Assembly: GCF_005222835.1 (NCBI RefSeq)
Contig: NZ_STGA01000059.1
Span: 49,626-113,625, forward strand
DNA length: 64,000 nt
From: Rhizobium sp. FKY42
GTDB taxonomy: Bacteria > Pseudomonadota > Alphaproteobacteria > Rhizobiales > Rhizobiaceae
Direction: 5' to 3'
The position numbers and the translations under genes were made by a program. Positions 42,180 through 51,601 of this stretch are shown piece after piece. Position 1 is the first letter of the stretch. Every line of letters starts with the position of its first letter. The notes under the pieces are model-generated. The model was given only the letters and a program-made list of their open reading frames with translations, did not search any database and had not been told where the DNA came from.

Positions 42180-43358
42180 ATGACTGTAGTTGCCTTTTTT
42201 GACGATCTCTACATAGTAGTTGCAGACATTCTCATGTCTATGGACTACAGCCAGTCCAATCATCTCCTCCCAGCTTCCGTCTTTTTGCCGTCCGCCCCCC
42301 GTGGCTATACAGTGCATCGGAGTGCCGTGCCGACCCGAATTGTGAGGAAGTCTTTCTCGGTCAACACCGAGTCATCTCGGGGTCTGTTTCTCGGCGCAGG
42401 AACCGTCAAGCACATCGAGGACGTCATTCAAAATACCCGACTGCTACGCAGCGGCCTTTTAATGCCGTCTCGATCGTTTTCCGCTCTTGATACACGCAAA
42501 GTCCAAGACCTTATGGCGCATGCCATGGACATCAGTGAACAAAACTCCTTGGGCGATTTTGAAATCCTTGGCCTATGCGACGGTGTCAGGTTTGACCGCG
42601 CGGCGACGATCGGTTCCTCCTATGAATTTCCCTACTTTGGCAAGGTGACGATTGCGGGTAGCGGGAAGGCGGCCCTTCGCGACTGGCTATTCCAGCGGGG
42701 CGAGCAAATCTCGGAAATGAGCATGGGAAATGAGTCGTTCGAAATGCGGAGGCATAGGACCGGCGGTTGGCTAATCAGTCGCCTTCTGGAAGAAGATGGG
42801 GCGGACAACCCTCTCACGCTTCCAGCAGGAGTAGGCGGCTACTACGAACTCTACGAATACGACCGCTCTGGGATGGCCCCGGTCGACGCGGTGCTGACAG
42901 TGTTTCTATCGCTCGGAACATCCAAAAATGCTGGAACCTTCGATCTGCAGAATCTTTTCTTTCACAAGTACATCGATGACCATCTATGCATCCTGACGTT
43001 ACAGAACGTGCAGCGTTCCATCAGAATCGGTGACGAGATTCGCATTCAAATGTCGGATTTTGCGCTCTCAGTGGTTCCCAATTTGTATGAAAAGGTATCC
43101 GTGCCCAACATCCGGCCCGAACTGATCGCAACAATGGCCGGCAACGCTGACTTATTCAATCTTTCTCTATTCAGAGACTCGGCAACGGACTTTCCCGCCC
43201 AAGCCAAGCGCTTCATCGACACTCACAATAAGCTACTCAAGACGAGAGTCGTCGACGGCAACGTGCATATAAGCTTTAACTATGAGCTTCTGAAACAATG
43301 GTTTCAGCATTTCCCCAAGCGCCCTGCGCACGGCACTGAGGTCCTCTATTCAAAGTGA
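42180..43358 (+). CDS. Orphan protein of unknown function within inverted repeats
   Basis: 392 residues, AGGGAG 8 bases upstream of the ATG. The N-terminus MTVVAFFDDLYIVVADILMS and the KSFSVN...GLFLGAGTVKHIEDVI pattern resemble the opening of proteasome-like Ntn-hydrolase subunits, but the catalytic residue is not identified and the rest (residues 100-392) matches nothing I recognise. The gene and its leader are the only contents of a 1.4-kb unit with inverted ends (42026-42049 and 43427-43450). Function unknown. Confidence 0.7.
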   Translation: MTVVAFFDDLYIVVADILMSMDYSQSNHLLPASVFLPSAPRGYTVHRSAVPTRIVRKSFSVNTESSRGLFLGAGTVKHIEDVIQNTRLLRSGLLMPSRSFSALDTRKVQDLMAHAMDISEQNSLGDFEILGLCDGVRFDRAATIGSSYEFPYFGKVTIAGSGKAALRDWLFQRGEQISEMSMGNESFEMRRHRTGGWLISRLLEEDGADNPLTLPAGVGGYYELYEYDRSGMAPVDAVLTVFLSLGTSKNAGTFDLQNLFFHKYIDDHLCILTLQNVQRSIRIGDEIRIQMSDFALSVVPNLYEKVSVPNIRPELIATMAGNADLFNLSLFRDSATDFPAQAKRFIDTHNKLLKTRVVDGNVHISFNYELLKQWFQHFPKRPAHGTEVLYSK

Positions 43359-43426
43359 AGCAAGGAACAAATGTTGGCTTATTCCCCTCGACTTCAGATC
43401 CGCTGTTGGTGGCGTCGGTTCCGGGA

Positions 43427-43450
43427 GGGGGCGAAATGGCACTCTAAGCG
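43427..43450. repeat. Right inverted repeat of the IS-like unit
   Basis: Reverse complement of the left repeat at 42026-42049 with a single mismatch (23 of 24). Similarity fades over the next 15 bases inward (GGCTGAAACCGGGCCC against TCCCGGAACCGACGCC). No clear target duplication outside. Confidence 0.6.
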
Positions 43451-43486
43451 CTTTAGTACCTGTTATGCGGTGTGATTGTCACCGGA

Positions 43487-44056
43487 TCACACAACAACCG
43501 CCGTTGGATGCAACGGACCATCGACACTTCGATTTTGACAGATGGAAGCGAAGTCCACGAGAAATCTTTCAGCCATTTCTCGATTGGAGGGGGTCTTGAG
43601 AGTCTCAAGGATCAGTTCCGGCGTTTCCTTCATCACCGGAAGTCGAAAAAACAGGCTTTCATTGAAATTGGAACTTACCGTTGAAAGCACCGTCCGCAGG
43701 ATGTTTAGCATGTCGTCTCCGCGGTGCGAGGCATGGACAAGAGCAATGGGTTTCCCAATCACCTGGTCACCAGAAACGAGCCAATCGATCGCATTTTTCA
43801 AGCCGCCGGGGATACTGCGAACGTATTCGGGGCTGGAAATGACTAACCCGTCACTCTCCGAAATCGCCTGTTTAAAAATCCGTACGATATCCGGCTCGTC
43901 AGAACCTTCGAGGTCGGGCGAAAAGACAGGCAAATCCCCTATGCCATCAAACACGTCGATGACAATACCTGTCGGAGCTATGACCTGCATCGCCTTCAAC
44001 AATGCAGTGTTGGTGGACAGTCGGCGTGCGCTGCCTGAAATTGCGAGTATCTTCAT
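43487..44056 (-). CDS. NADPH-dependent FMN reductase
   Basis: 189 residues from ATG 44056 (MKILAISGSARRLSTNTALL), with TAGGTGA upstream. Flavodoxin-like fold: phosphate-binding SGSARRLSTNTALL, then DGLVISSPEYVRSIPGGLKN (the SPEYxxSxPGxLKNAIDW signature). Family members reduce quinones, chromate or azo dyes. Single gene; its neighbours are mobile-element remains. Confidence 0.88.
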   Translation of the reverse strand: MKILAISGSARRLSTNTALLKAMQVIAPTGIVIDVFDGIGDLPVFSPDLEGSDEPDIVRIFKQAISESDGLVISSPEYVRSIPGGLKNAIDWLVSGDQVIGKPIALVHASHRGDDMLNILRTVLSTVSSNFNESLFFRLPVMKETPELILETLKTPSNREMAERFLVDFASICQNRSVDGPLHPTAVVV

Positions 44057-44149
44057 CGATTCACCTATCGCGATGCACAATCGCTTGTATGTCACCCGTT
44101 AGGTCCTTGCTGAGGAACCAACTGAAAGGTGGCAGTGGGCCGGACTTTG

Positions 44150-44298
44150 TCATTTGCTTTCCACACGATTTCGCTTCGCTATATCGGCAACCGTATTCTT
44201 GCTGATGGCGAGGTCGCGAGCGATCCAGCGGTAGCTGCGACCTTCCTTGACCAATTCCATGACCTGAGGCGCAAGCCTATCCGATTCGCATTGTTGAA
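44150..44298 (-). pseudogene. C-terminal fragment of a serine recombinase / resolvase
   Basis: A minus-strand frame reads APQVMELVKEGRSYRWIARD, LAISKNTVADIAKRNRVESK and stops at 44150. This is the helix-turn-helix tail of Hin/Tn3-type resolvases. The catalytic domain is missing, so this is a remnant. Confidence 0.65.
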
Positions 44299-44411
44299 CG
44301 GGCCTTCGGGATTGGTCCCAGCGCGCTCACCGAGGTGGTGGCAATGCTCGCGCAGAATCTCGATGCCAAATCCGCGTGACTGATGCGTAGCAATGCCTCT
44401 TCACAACCAAT

Positions 44412-44432
44412 CGAAATTTTCGCAACAGAGCC
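44412..44432 (-). repeat. IS6-family-like terminal sequence
   Basis: Read on the minus strand, GGCTCTGTTGCGAAAATTTCG starts like the terminal repeats of IS6/IS26/IS6100-type elements (GGCTCTGTTGCAAA). No matching transposase or second end is seen nearby, so it is a solitary remnant. The 44299-44620 stretch holds no intact gene. Confidence 0.5.
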
Positions 44433-44620
44433 AGAATACAGTCGCCGACATCGTTCAGCGCCGCAGATCAAATCCTTAGATGTCGCGCTTTCGCTCGCTC
44501 GTCCGATCCTGCCGCCCTGCAAAACATGAAATGTCCACCTTTTATCTCGGTGACCTATGTAGGTGAATCTCACGGATCCGGACCGGCGACGGGCCGGTCC
44601 GGGAGCGCGCTCCGGCCGGG

Positions 44621-45709
44621 TCAGTGCAGCAGCTTTTCGGTCGCCGCGTCGAATATCCGTACGTTTTTGCCGTCAGCGGCGAAGCAAAGCTTTTCGCCGG
44701 GACGATACACGCGGTCCGATGGTGCGCGCGCGACGATCGATCCTTCCGTGAGGTCGAGGTGGACAAAGGTCTCCGAACCGTGCGGCTCGGCGACCCGGAC
44801 CGTACCCTCGATCAGGAAATCGCTCTGGCCACCGTCCGCCGTCATCAGCGTCAGCTCCTGCGGTCGCACACCGATGCTGACCTTGCGCTCACCAGTCCCG
44901 GATGGAACGCCTTCGCCGACATTCCAGCGGACAGAGCCGGAATTGGCGCCGAACTCCGGACGCCCGTCGCGCAAGGTGGCGCCGATCATATTCATCTCCG
45001 GGCTGCCGATGAAGCGGGCGGTGAAGATGTCGCCGGGGCGGTTGTAGAGGTCCATCGGCGCACCGACCTGCAGGATGTGGCCATCGCGCATAACGACGAT
45101 CTTGTCGGCGAGCGACATGGCCTCGACCTGGTCATGAGTGACGAAGACGATGGTCGTGCCGAGGCGCTGATGGAGCTGCTTGATCTCCAGCCGCATCTGG
45201 CCGCGCAACTGCGCGTCGAGGTTGGAGAGCGGTTCGTCGAACAGGAACACCGCCGGGTCGCGCACCATAGCGCGGCCGATGGCGACGCGCTGGCGTTGGC
45301 CGCCGGAGAGCGCGGCCGGGCGTCGTTCGAGCAGCTTTTCGAGGCCCAGCACCTTCGCGGTTTCCCGGATGCGGGCGTCCTTCTCCGCCTTGCCGAGCTT
45401 GGAGGTGTAGAGGCCGAAGCCGATATTCTCGGCTACGGTCATGTGCGGATAGATCGCATAGTTCTGGAAGACCATGGCGATGTTGCGCTGCTTGGGCTCG
45501 CGCTGGTTGACCACCTCGCCGCCAATCCTGAGTTCGCCGCCGGAAATGTCCTCCAACCCGGCGATCATGCGCAACGTCGTCGACTTGCCGCAACCGGACG
45601 GGCCGACGAAGACGACGAATTCGCCGTCCTCGATGGCAAGGTCTATGCCGTGGACGGCCGTGACGGCTCCGTATTGCTTGACGATTTTGTTCAGTTCAAT
45701 GCTTGCCAT
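44621..45709 (-). CDS. ABC transporter ATP-binding protein (UgpC/MalK type)
   Basis: 362 residues from ATG 45709, overlapping the lyase stop (ATGA). Walker A VGPSGCGKST, Q-loop MVFQNYAIYPH, signature LSGGQRQRVAIGRAM, Walker B VFLFDEPLSNLD, H-loop FVTHDQVEAMS and a C-terminal OB-type regulatory domain. It powers a CUT1-class importer with the two permeases and binding protein upstream in the same operon. Confidence 0.95.
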   Translation of the reverse strand: MASIELNKIVKQYGAVTAVHGIDLAIEDGEFVVFVGPSGCGKSTTLRMIAGLEDISGGELRIGGEVVNQREPKQRNIAMVFQNYAIYPHMTVAENIGFGLYTSKLGKAEKDARIRETAKVLGLEKLLERRPAALSGGQRQRVAIGRAMVRDPAVFLFDEPLSNLDAQLRGQMRLEIKQLHQRLGTTIVFVTHDQVEAMSLADKIVVMRDGHILQVGAPMDLYNRPGDIFTARFIGSPEMNMIGATLRDGRPEFGANSGSVRWNVGEGVPSGTGERKVSIGVRPQELTLMTADGGQSDFLIEGTVRVAEPHGSETFVHLDLTEGSIVARAPSDRVYRPGEKLCFAADGKNVRIFDAATEKLLH

Positions 45710-47217
45710 CACGCGCCTCCCGCAAGTTCGGCAACTTTCCGATTGAGTTCTTCCTCCGCGTCGGCTTCTTGCCGTGCACGGTCCTCCGCCCGGGCCGCGA
45801 ATGCGGCCTCGTCCTGCCTATAGCCGGCGATCGCCGCCTCCAGCGCCTTTTCGCCCGGCCCGCCGAAACGCTCGCGCACGGCGACGAAGTTTTCCGCCGA
45901 GACGACATATCCAAACGTCTCCGCATCGATTTCCGGCGCGCGGCCGGTTGCCTCGGTAAAGGCCTCCACGAAGGGCGCGTAGCCGTCGTCCGACAGGTCG
46001 CCGTCCATTGCGACGACGCTGCGGGCGACGACGGCCGCGATCTCGTGCGCCTGTCGGAAGGACAGGCCCTCCCGGCGTACGAGCGTATCGGCAAGCTCGG
46101 TGATCGTTACGCAGGAGCGACGCAGGTTGACCGCCACCCGGCGCGGGTCGATCTCGGCGGCACGCACCACGGCGGCGAGAAGATCGAGCACGCGTTCGGC
46201 GACGCCGAAGGCCTGATAGCCCATGTCCTGCGTCTCGCCCTCGCTGTCGTTCATGTCGGTGAAGGGAGTGTTGTGCATGACGTCGAGCATGGCCCGTGCG
46301 CGCCCGACCGTCTGGCTGGCGAGATGGCGCAGATGCTCGAACGGCACAGGATTGCGCTTCTGGGGCATGATCGAGGAGATCTGCACGAAGGCGTTCGGCA
46401 GATAGAGCTGCCCAACCTCGAAGCTCGACCAGAACTGGAAATCCTGGATCGGGCGGCCGAGATGCAGGAACATCAGTTCCAGCGCGCCGTAGACGGAGGT
46501 CACGTAGTCGACCGCGGCGATACAGCTATAAGAGTTCTGCAGCGGTTCCGCGAAGCCCAGGAGATGGGCGACCCGGTGGCGATCGATCGGAAAACCCGAG
46601 GTGGTGATCGCCGCCGCACCCATCGAGGAGCGGTCGACGATCGCCCGCGCGGCCTCGATGCGCTCGATGTCGCGGATCAGGATCTCGATCACCGCGCCGA
46701 GATAGTGGCCATAGGTGCTGGGCTGCGCCGGCTGGCCATGGGTATAAGCGACGATGAGCGTGGTCTTGTCCCGCTCGGCAGTCTCGATCAGTGCGGCCAG
46801 CAGCGTCCGGCTTTTGGCAAGAAGCGCGTCTATGCGCTCCTTGAGGCCGAGCTTGAACAGCGTGTGGTCGATATCGTTGCGCGAGCGGGCGGTGTGCAGC
46901 CGGCCGCCGAGATCGGTGCCGACGCGCGTCTTCAGTTCCTTCTCCATCAAGAAGAAGAAGTCCTCGACCTCGCCGGTATAGGACAGTGCCTCCGGATCGA
47001 TCTCGCGGGAGATGGCTTCAAGTGCTGCCGCGATGCGTCCACCCTGGTCGGCGGGGACGATGCCGGTTTCCACCAGCATCACAAGATGGGCGCGGTCGAT
47101 CTTCTGAAGGGCGCGCGCATGGTGCTGTTTTGCATCGTCGAACAGCGGCTTGAGGACCGTGCTCGTATAGACGGGATCGGGAAATTTCGTCCGGTCCCGG
47201 GCTTGAGGTGTTGTCAT
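45709..47217 (-). CDS. Argininosuccinate-lyase-family (fumarase superfamily) C-N lyase
   Basis: 502 residues. Superfamily motifs: LHTARSRNDIDHTLFKLGLK (ASL-type SRNDI), YTHGQPAQPSTYGHYLGAV and the signature SSIMPQKRNPVPFEHLR with the flexible catalytic serine loop. Compared with ArgH the protein is longer and sits in a sugar-type ABC operon, so it probably cleaves an imported N-substituted succinate- or opine-like compound, not argininosuccinate. Substrate is inference. Located between permease and ATPase genes. Confidence 0.85.
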   Translation of the reverse strand: MTTPQARDRTKFPDPVYTSTVLKPLFDDAKQHHARALQKIDRAHLVMLVETGIVPADQGGRIAAALEAISREIDPEALSYTGEVEDFFFLMEKELKTRVGTDLGGRLHTARSRNDIDHTLFKLGLKERIDALLAKSRTLLAALIETAERDKTTLIVAYTHGQPAQPSTYGHYLGAVIEILIRDIERIEAARAIVDRSSMGAAAITTSGFPIDRHRVAHLLGFAEPLQNSYSCIAAVDYVTSVYGALELMFLHLGRPIQDFQFWSSFEVGQLYLPNAFVQISSIMPQKRNPVPFEHLRHLASQTVGRARAMLDVMHNTPFTDMNDSEGETQDMGYQAFGVAERVLDLLAAVVRAAEIDPRRVAVNLRRSCVTITELADTLVRREGLSFRQAHEIAAVVARSVVAMDGDLSDDGYAPFVEAFTEATGRAPEIDAETFGYVVSAENFVAVRERFGGPGEKALEAAIAGYRQDEAAFAARAEDRARQEADAEEELNRKVAELAGGA

Positions 47218-47221
47218 GGTC

Positions 47222-48079
47222 TTATCCCTTCACGCCGCCGAGCATGACGCCGCGAACGATGTAGCGTTGGAAGAAGAGGAAAATGAGCAGCGTTGGGATG
47301 GTGGCGATGGCCGCCCCCGTCATGATCATTTCCCATTGAATGGATTGCTCGACGGCGAAGCTCGAAAGCCCGACCGGCAATGTGTAGAGGTCCTTGTCGG
47401 TGGTCACGATCAGCGGCCAGAAGAACGCCGTCCAGTTGCCGAGGAAGGTGAAGATGGCGAGCGCCGAAAGGGCAGGCGTCACCAGCGGCATGGCGATCTT
47501 CCACCAGATCTGGAATTCGTTCAGCCCGTCCACCCGCGCTGCTTCGAGGAAATCGTTCGGCACGGTTTCGAAGAACTGGCGCATCAGGAACACCCCGAAT
47601 GCTGTCATCATGCCGGGGAACATGATGCCCCAATAGCTATCGAGCCAGCCTAATTTACTCGACATCAGATACCATGGGATGACCAGCATTTCGGTCGGGA
47701 TCATCAGCGTCGAGAGGATCGCCAGGAAGATCACCTTACGGCCGGCGAAGTTGAATTTCGCCAGCGTGTAGGCAACCAGGCTGTCAAAGAACAGGCAGGA
47801 GACCGTGACAACGACGGCAATCAGGCTGGAGTTCAGGAACCAACGGACGAAACGGCCATCAGAGAGCACGCGGATATAGTTGTCGAGCGTCGGCGACGCG
47901 GGGATGAGCCGGAGATCATAGATCTGACCCGCGGACTTCAGCGAGGTCGAGAACATGAAAATCAGCGGTGTAACCATGATGATGCCGCCGATGAACAGCA
48001 ACGTCCAGGCGACGATCAGGCCCGGGCGGAAGCGATACTTGGTTGCCGCCGTAACGATGGATGCGGGTGCTGTGGTCAT
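47222..48079 (-). CDS. ABC transporter permease (MalG type)
   Basis: 285 residues, six membrane segments (IVAWTLLFIGGIIMVTPLIF first). The cytoplasmic EAA loop is EAARVDGLNEFQIWWKIAMP. It pairs with the MalF-type permease just upstream, two bases apart from it, to form the channel of the importer. Confidence 0.93.
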   Translation of the reverse strand: MTTAPASIVTAATKYRFRPGLIVAWTLLFIGGIIMVTPLIFMFSTSLKSAGQIYDLRLIPASPTLDNYIRVLSDGRFVRWFLNSSLIAVVVTVSCLFFDSLVAYTLAKFNFAGRKVIFLAILSTLMIPTEMLVIPWYLMSSKLGWLDSYWGIMFPGMMTAFGVFLMRQFFETVPNDFLEAARVDGLNEFQIWWKIAMPLVTPALSALAIFTFLGNWTAFFWPLIVTTDKDLYTLPVGLSSFAVEQSIQWEMIMTGAAIATIPTLLIFLFFQRYIVRGVMLGGVKG

Positions 48080-48080
48080 G

Positions 48081-49010
48081 TCAGCGGCTCCTCAAGATCC
48101 AGAGCTGTCCCATGGAAATGGCAAACAGGATCAGGAATAGGACGACGGTTTGGGCGGAGGCATAACCCATCTGGTAGGACGAGAAAGCCGTCTGGTAGAT
48201 CATCAGCACGAGCGGTTTCGTCGTGTTGAGCGGTCCTCCCGGATCGTTGCTCGTCATGTTGTAGACCTGATCGAAAATGCGCAGGAACCCGATGGACGAG
48301 AACACAACGAGGAAGATCGTAGTTGGTTTCAGGAGCGGGAGAGTGATCTTGCGGAGGATGGCAAATTCGCCCAGTCCATCGACGCGCGCCGCTTCGTGAT
48401 AAGTGGCAGGGATCGCCCTGAGCCCTGCGAGGAAGATGATGATCTGGAAGCCGAGGCCGGCCCAGATTGCCGTTGCCATGATCGCCGGAAGGCCTTGGTC
48501 TACGGAGCGTAGGAATGGCTGCGCAGGAAGGCCGAACATGCCCAGAAGGCTGTTGATAATGCCGATCGGCGGCGGCTGGTAAAACCATCGCCATACCCAG
48601 GCCATGGCGGCAGCCGTGGTGAGGAAAGGCAGGAAATAGAGCGCGCGGATGAAGGCATGGCCGAATTCGATGCGATCGAGATAATAGGCAATCACGAAGG
48701 ATAAGACGATGCTGATTGGCGTGCCGATCAGGAGATAGGTGAAGGTGTTGCGGAACACCTGCCAGAATAGCGGATCAGCAAGAAGCGTTCGATAGTTCTC
48801 AAGGCCGATGAAGCTTGCTGGACGCAGGAAGTCCCAGTCCGTCAAGGAGAGATAGAACGCTTCTGCCGTGGGGTAAAAGCGCACGACCGAGAAGAAAAGG
48901 ATCGGCACGGCCAGGAATGTCCAGGCCCAGACGATCTGCTTGGTCGAGATGGACAACCGGTCCCACGCGCGGGGCTTCTGCCCCACGCCGACTGTCGATT
49001 GGTTTAACAT
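48081..49010 (-). CDS. ABC transporter permease (MalF type)
   Basis: 309 residues from ATG 49010 (MLNQSTVGVGQKPRAWDRLS). Six membrane segments, EAA loop YHEAARVDGLGEFAILRKIT. Second gene of the operon, 10 bases after the binding-protein gene. Confidence 0.93.
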   Translation of the reverse strand: MLNQSTVGVGQKPRAWDRLSISTKQIVWAWTFLAVPILFFSVVRFYPTAEAFYLSLTDWDFLRPASFIGLENYRTLLADPLFWQVFRNTFTYLLIGTPISIVLSFVIAYYLDRIEFGHAFIRALYFLPFLTTAAAMAWVWRWFYQPPPIGIINSLLGMFGLPAQPFLRSVDQGLPAIMATAIWAGLGFQIIIFLAGLRAIPATYHEAARVDGLGEFAILRKITLPLLKPTTIFLVVFSSIGFLRIFDQVYNMTSNDPGGPLNTTKPLVLMIYQTAFSSYQMGYASAQTVVLFLILFAISMGQLWILRSR

Positions 49011-49020
49011 GGTTCGGTCC

Positions 49021-50304
49021 TCAGTTGGCCTTGCGCTTGTCGATAAGCTGCTGTTCCTTGACGGCCGCCGCACTCAGCGCGGCAGAGGCGGACGTTCCCT
49101 GCAGGAGCACTGAGTTGACCATGTCGATAGATATCTGGCGCTGGGCAGCTTCATCGACAAATAGCGTCGTGTGTGCGTAGTTGAGGCCTCGGATAAACGG
49201 CCCGTAGATCGGGTTTGCGAGGTTCTTCTCCGACAGCGCCACGGTCTTACGTGCCGGCAGTTCGCCAACTTTCTCGAGCCACACGTTCATTGCTTTTTCG
49301 GACGTGATGAAGGCGAGGAATTTTTGGGCCGCTTCGAGTTTCTCGCCCTTGGCCGTGCCACCGATGGCATTGGCGAAGTAGCTGGCATAGTTCGAGCGCG
49401 TTCCATCCGCGGCAGCCGGCAACTCCGCTACACCCCATTCAAAGCCGGAGATCGTGTTGAATGAGGCCAGTCGGAACGTGCCATCGATGACCATAGCCGC
49501 CAGGCCTCCGCGGAACGCCGCCTGCCCCTCATCCATGAAACCTTCCCGCCCAACCTTCTCTTTGGTCTGGAGGCCGGTGTAGAATTCTAGTGCCTTGCGG
49601 CCGGCTTCACTGTCATAGGCGACCTTCGTCCCGTCGGCGGAATAGGGTGCGCCGCCGAACTGGCGAACGAGAATCTCCCGCCACCAATTGTGATCCTGGC
49701 GGGCGATGTCGAAGGCAATTCCCGCTGTCTGGAAATTGCCGGCACTGTCGCGTTTTGTTGTAGCCTGGGCGGCCTTGAGCAGTTCATCGAGAGTCTGAGG
49801 TGGCTTGTTTGGGTCGAGGCCCGCTGCTTTGAACAGGTTCTTGTTGTAGAACAGTGCCATCGAACGCACTGCGGTCGGCAACCCATAATAGTCGTTCCCC
49901 CGTTTCATTGCAGAAACGATCGGGAAGAAGTCCTTCTCAATGGTGGCGGCAGGAAACTTCTCCTTTGAGAGCGGCTGGACCAGGCCGCCAGCGACGAAAT
50001 TGTCAAGCCAGCCGTAGAAGAGCTGCACCACGTCCGGCCCTTTGCCGGCAGCCTTGGCCGCGACGACGCGCGTCTGATAATCGGCATAAGGGAAGGTCAC
50101 CTGTTTGACGGTGATGCCGGGATTTTCGGCCTGAAATTCCTTGATCAGCTCATCCATCGCCTTGACGCGGCTTTCGAAGACATATTGCCAGTATTCGATT
50201 TCGACCGCCGATGCAGGATGGGCGGCGAGAAGCCCGAGCGCAAGCGCTCCGGCTGACAGCATTTTTACCGATGAAAACAGACCACGAGTCGACGCGTGCA
50301 GCAT
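49021..50304 (-). CDS. ABC transporter substrate-binding protein (CUT1 family)
   Basis: 427 residues from ATG 50304 with GGGAGG upstream. Signal peptide KMLSAGALALGLLAAHPASA, mature protein starting VEIEYWQYVFESRVKAMDEL, as in UgpB/MalE-type proteins that begin with EYW. Inner sequences LPTAVRSMALFYNKNLFKAA and AAMVIDGTFRLASFN are typical. It captures the ligand in the periplasm. First gene of the operon; its promoter overlaps a LacI-type operator. Confidence 0.93.
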   Translation of the reverse strand: MLHASTRGLFSSVKMLSAGALALGLLAAHPASAVEIEYWQYVFESRVKAMDELIKEFQAENPGITVKQVTFPYADYQTRVVAAKAAGKGPDVVQLFYGWLDNFVAGGLVQPLSKEKFPAATIEKDFFPIVSAMKRGNDYYGLPTAVRSMALFYNKNLFKAAGLDPNKPPQTLDELLKAAQATTKRDSAGNFQTAGIAFDIARQDHNWWREILVRQFGGAPYSADGTKVAYDSEAGRKALEFYTGLQTKEKVGREGFMDEGQAAFRGGLAAMVIDGTFRLASFNTISGFEWGVAELPAAADGTRSNYASYFANAIGGTAKGEKLEAAQKFLAFITSEKAMNVWLEKVGELPARKTVALSEKNLANPIYGPFIRGLNYAHTTLFVDEAAQRQISIDMVNSVLLQGTSASAALSAAAVKEQQLIDKRKAN

Positions 50305-50338
50305 CGTCAATCCTCCCTTTGAGACCTCTCCACAGCGC

Positions 50339-50384
50339 TACGCAAGCGCTTGCGTAAATTTGCAGAAGGCAGAAGATTTGTCAA
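50339..50384 (-). promoter_or_regulatory. ABC operon promoter with an 18-bp LacI-type operator
   Basis: On the minus strand TTGACA (50384-50379) lies 17 bases from AAATTT (50361-50356). Immediately downstream, overlapping the start point, is the perfect palindrome TACGCAAGCGCTTGCGTA (50339-50356), with the central CG step typical of LacI-family operators. The divergent LacI-type gene begins 150 bases away, so it should repress this promoter until the ligand appears. Confidence 0.75.
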
Positions 50385-50505
50385 GGAACACTGAATTGTC
50401 GGACAAAATGCAATAAGATATTGAATTTAAATCATTCACCTGTATTGTTTTTACGTTCAGATGGCGCTCACCTGAAAAGAAAAACCTAGCCTCACCGGAG
50501 GGAAA

Positions 50506-51570
50506 ATGGTCGACCAAAGCAAGCCTTTGCGTAAATCGCAACGTGTCGACCTGAAGACTTTGGCCGAAGAACTGGGTTTGTCCCAGTCCACTATAAGCCG
50601 CGCGTTGCGCGCGCATCACTCGATCCCCGAAAGCACGCGCAGGCGTGTGACATCTGCTGCTGAAAGGCTGGGCTACAGCCCCAATGTCCGTGCCCGCGGC
50701 CTGGCCACGGGTAGGACCGAGGCGATCGGTCTGGTCTTCCCGCTCGAACGGCTTCAACTAGCGCAGACGAATTTCGTCGACGTATTGACCGGCATCAGCG
50801 ATGTCGTGACGCGCCGCAACTACAGCCTTCTGCTGACGCCGTTTTCGGACAATGAGCAGGAGGTTCTTCGCAAGCTCGCAACATCAAGGACCGTCGACGG
50901 CATCATAATCACGCGCCCGCTCGTCGATGATCCGCGCATCCCGCTATTGCACGACCTCGGCATTCCCTTCGTCGTGCATGGACGCAGCGACGCGGATCTG
51001 CCCTATTCCTTCATCGACATCGACAACGCTGCCGTATTCGAGAAGCTTGGAGGACTACTGCTCGACTACGGCCACGAGCGGATCGCCGTTTTGAATTCCT
51101 TCCTGCGCTTTCGCTATGCCAACGCGCGACGCGAAGGCTACCGTAGGGCCCTTGAGGGCCGCGGAAGGGTTCCCGATCCGGATATGATGTTCGAAACCCC
51201 AATGACGGAGCAGGCGGGATACGATCTTGCGACCGCGCTCCTGGGTTCAGAAAACCCGCCGACCGCATTCCTCTGCGGATCGGTATTCCTGGCCCAGGGC
51301 GTCTATCGGGCCGCCACCGAACGCGGGCTGCGGGTGGGGCAGGACGTCTCCGTCGTTTGCCACGATGACGGCCTTCGCGGCATCAGGCCCGCTGACTTTG
51401 ATCCGCCGTTGACTTCTACCTTCAGGTCGGTGCGCGAAGCAGGAGAGCACCTCGCCGAGACCCTGATCAACCTCGTCGAGACAAAGGGCAACAAAGAGCC
51501 CACAAGGGAAGTTGCAGAGGTGGACCTGATTCTTAGGGAATCCGTCGGGCTGCACAGGCATCATCGCTGA
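50506..51570 (+). CDS. LacI-family transcriptional regulator
   Basis: 354 residues with GGAGGG upstream. Helix-turn-helix LKTLAEELGLSQSTISRALR and hinge RARGLATGRTEAIGLVFP, then a periplasmic-binding-protein-like ligand domain (LADLPYSFIDIDNAAVFEKL region). Divergent to the ABC operon and probably its ligand-responsive repressor; also autoregulation is likely given the shared intergenic region. Confidence 0.93.
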   Translation: MVDQSKPLRKSQRVDLKTLAEELGLSQSTISRALRAHHSIPESTRRRVTSAAERLGYSPNVRARGLATGRTEAIGLVFPLERLQLAQTNFVDVLTGISDVVTRRNYSLLLTPFSDNEQEVLRKLATSRTVDGIIITRPLVDDPRIPLLHDLGIPFVVHGRSDADLPYSFIDIDNAAVFEKLGGLLLDYGHERIAVLNSFLRFRYANARREGYRRALEGRGRVPDPDMMFETPMTEQAGYDLATALLGSENPPTAFLCGSVFLAQGVYRAATERGLRVGQDVSVVCHDDGLRGIRPADFDPPLTSTFRSVREAGEHLAETLINLVETKGNKEPTREVAEVDLILRESVGLHRHHR

Positions 51571-51601
51571 TGCGCGGACGGAAGCGTAGTGGACGATATT
51601 A

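Noticed and set aside
44624..47247. Long plus-strand open frames opposite the ABC ATPase and lyase genes
   Set aside because: The minus-strand products have full family motifs; the plus-strand ones have none.
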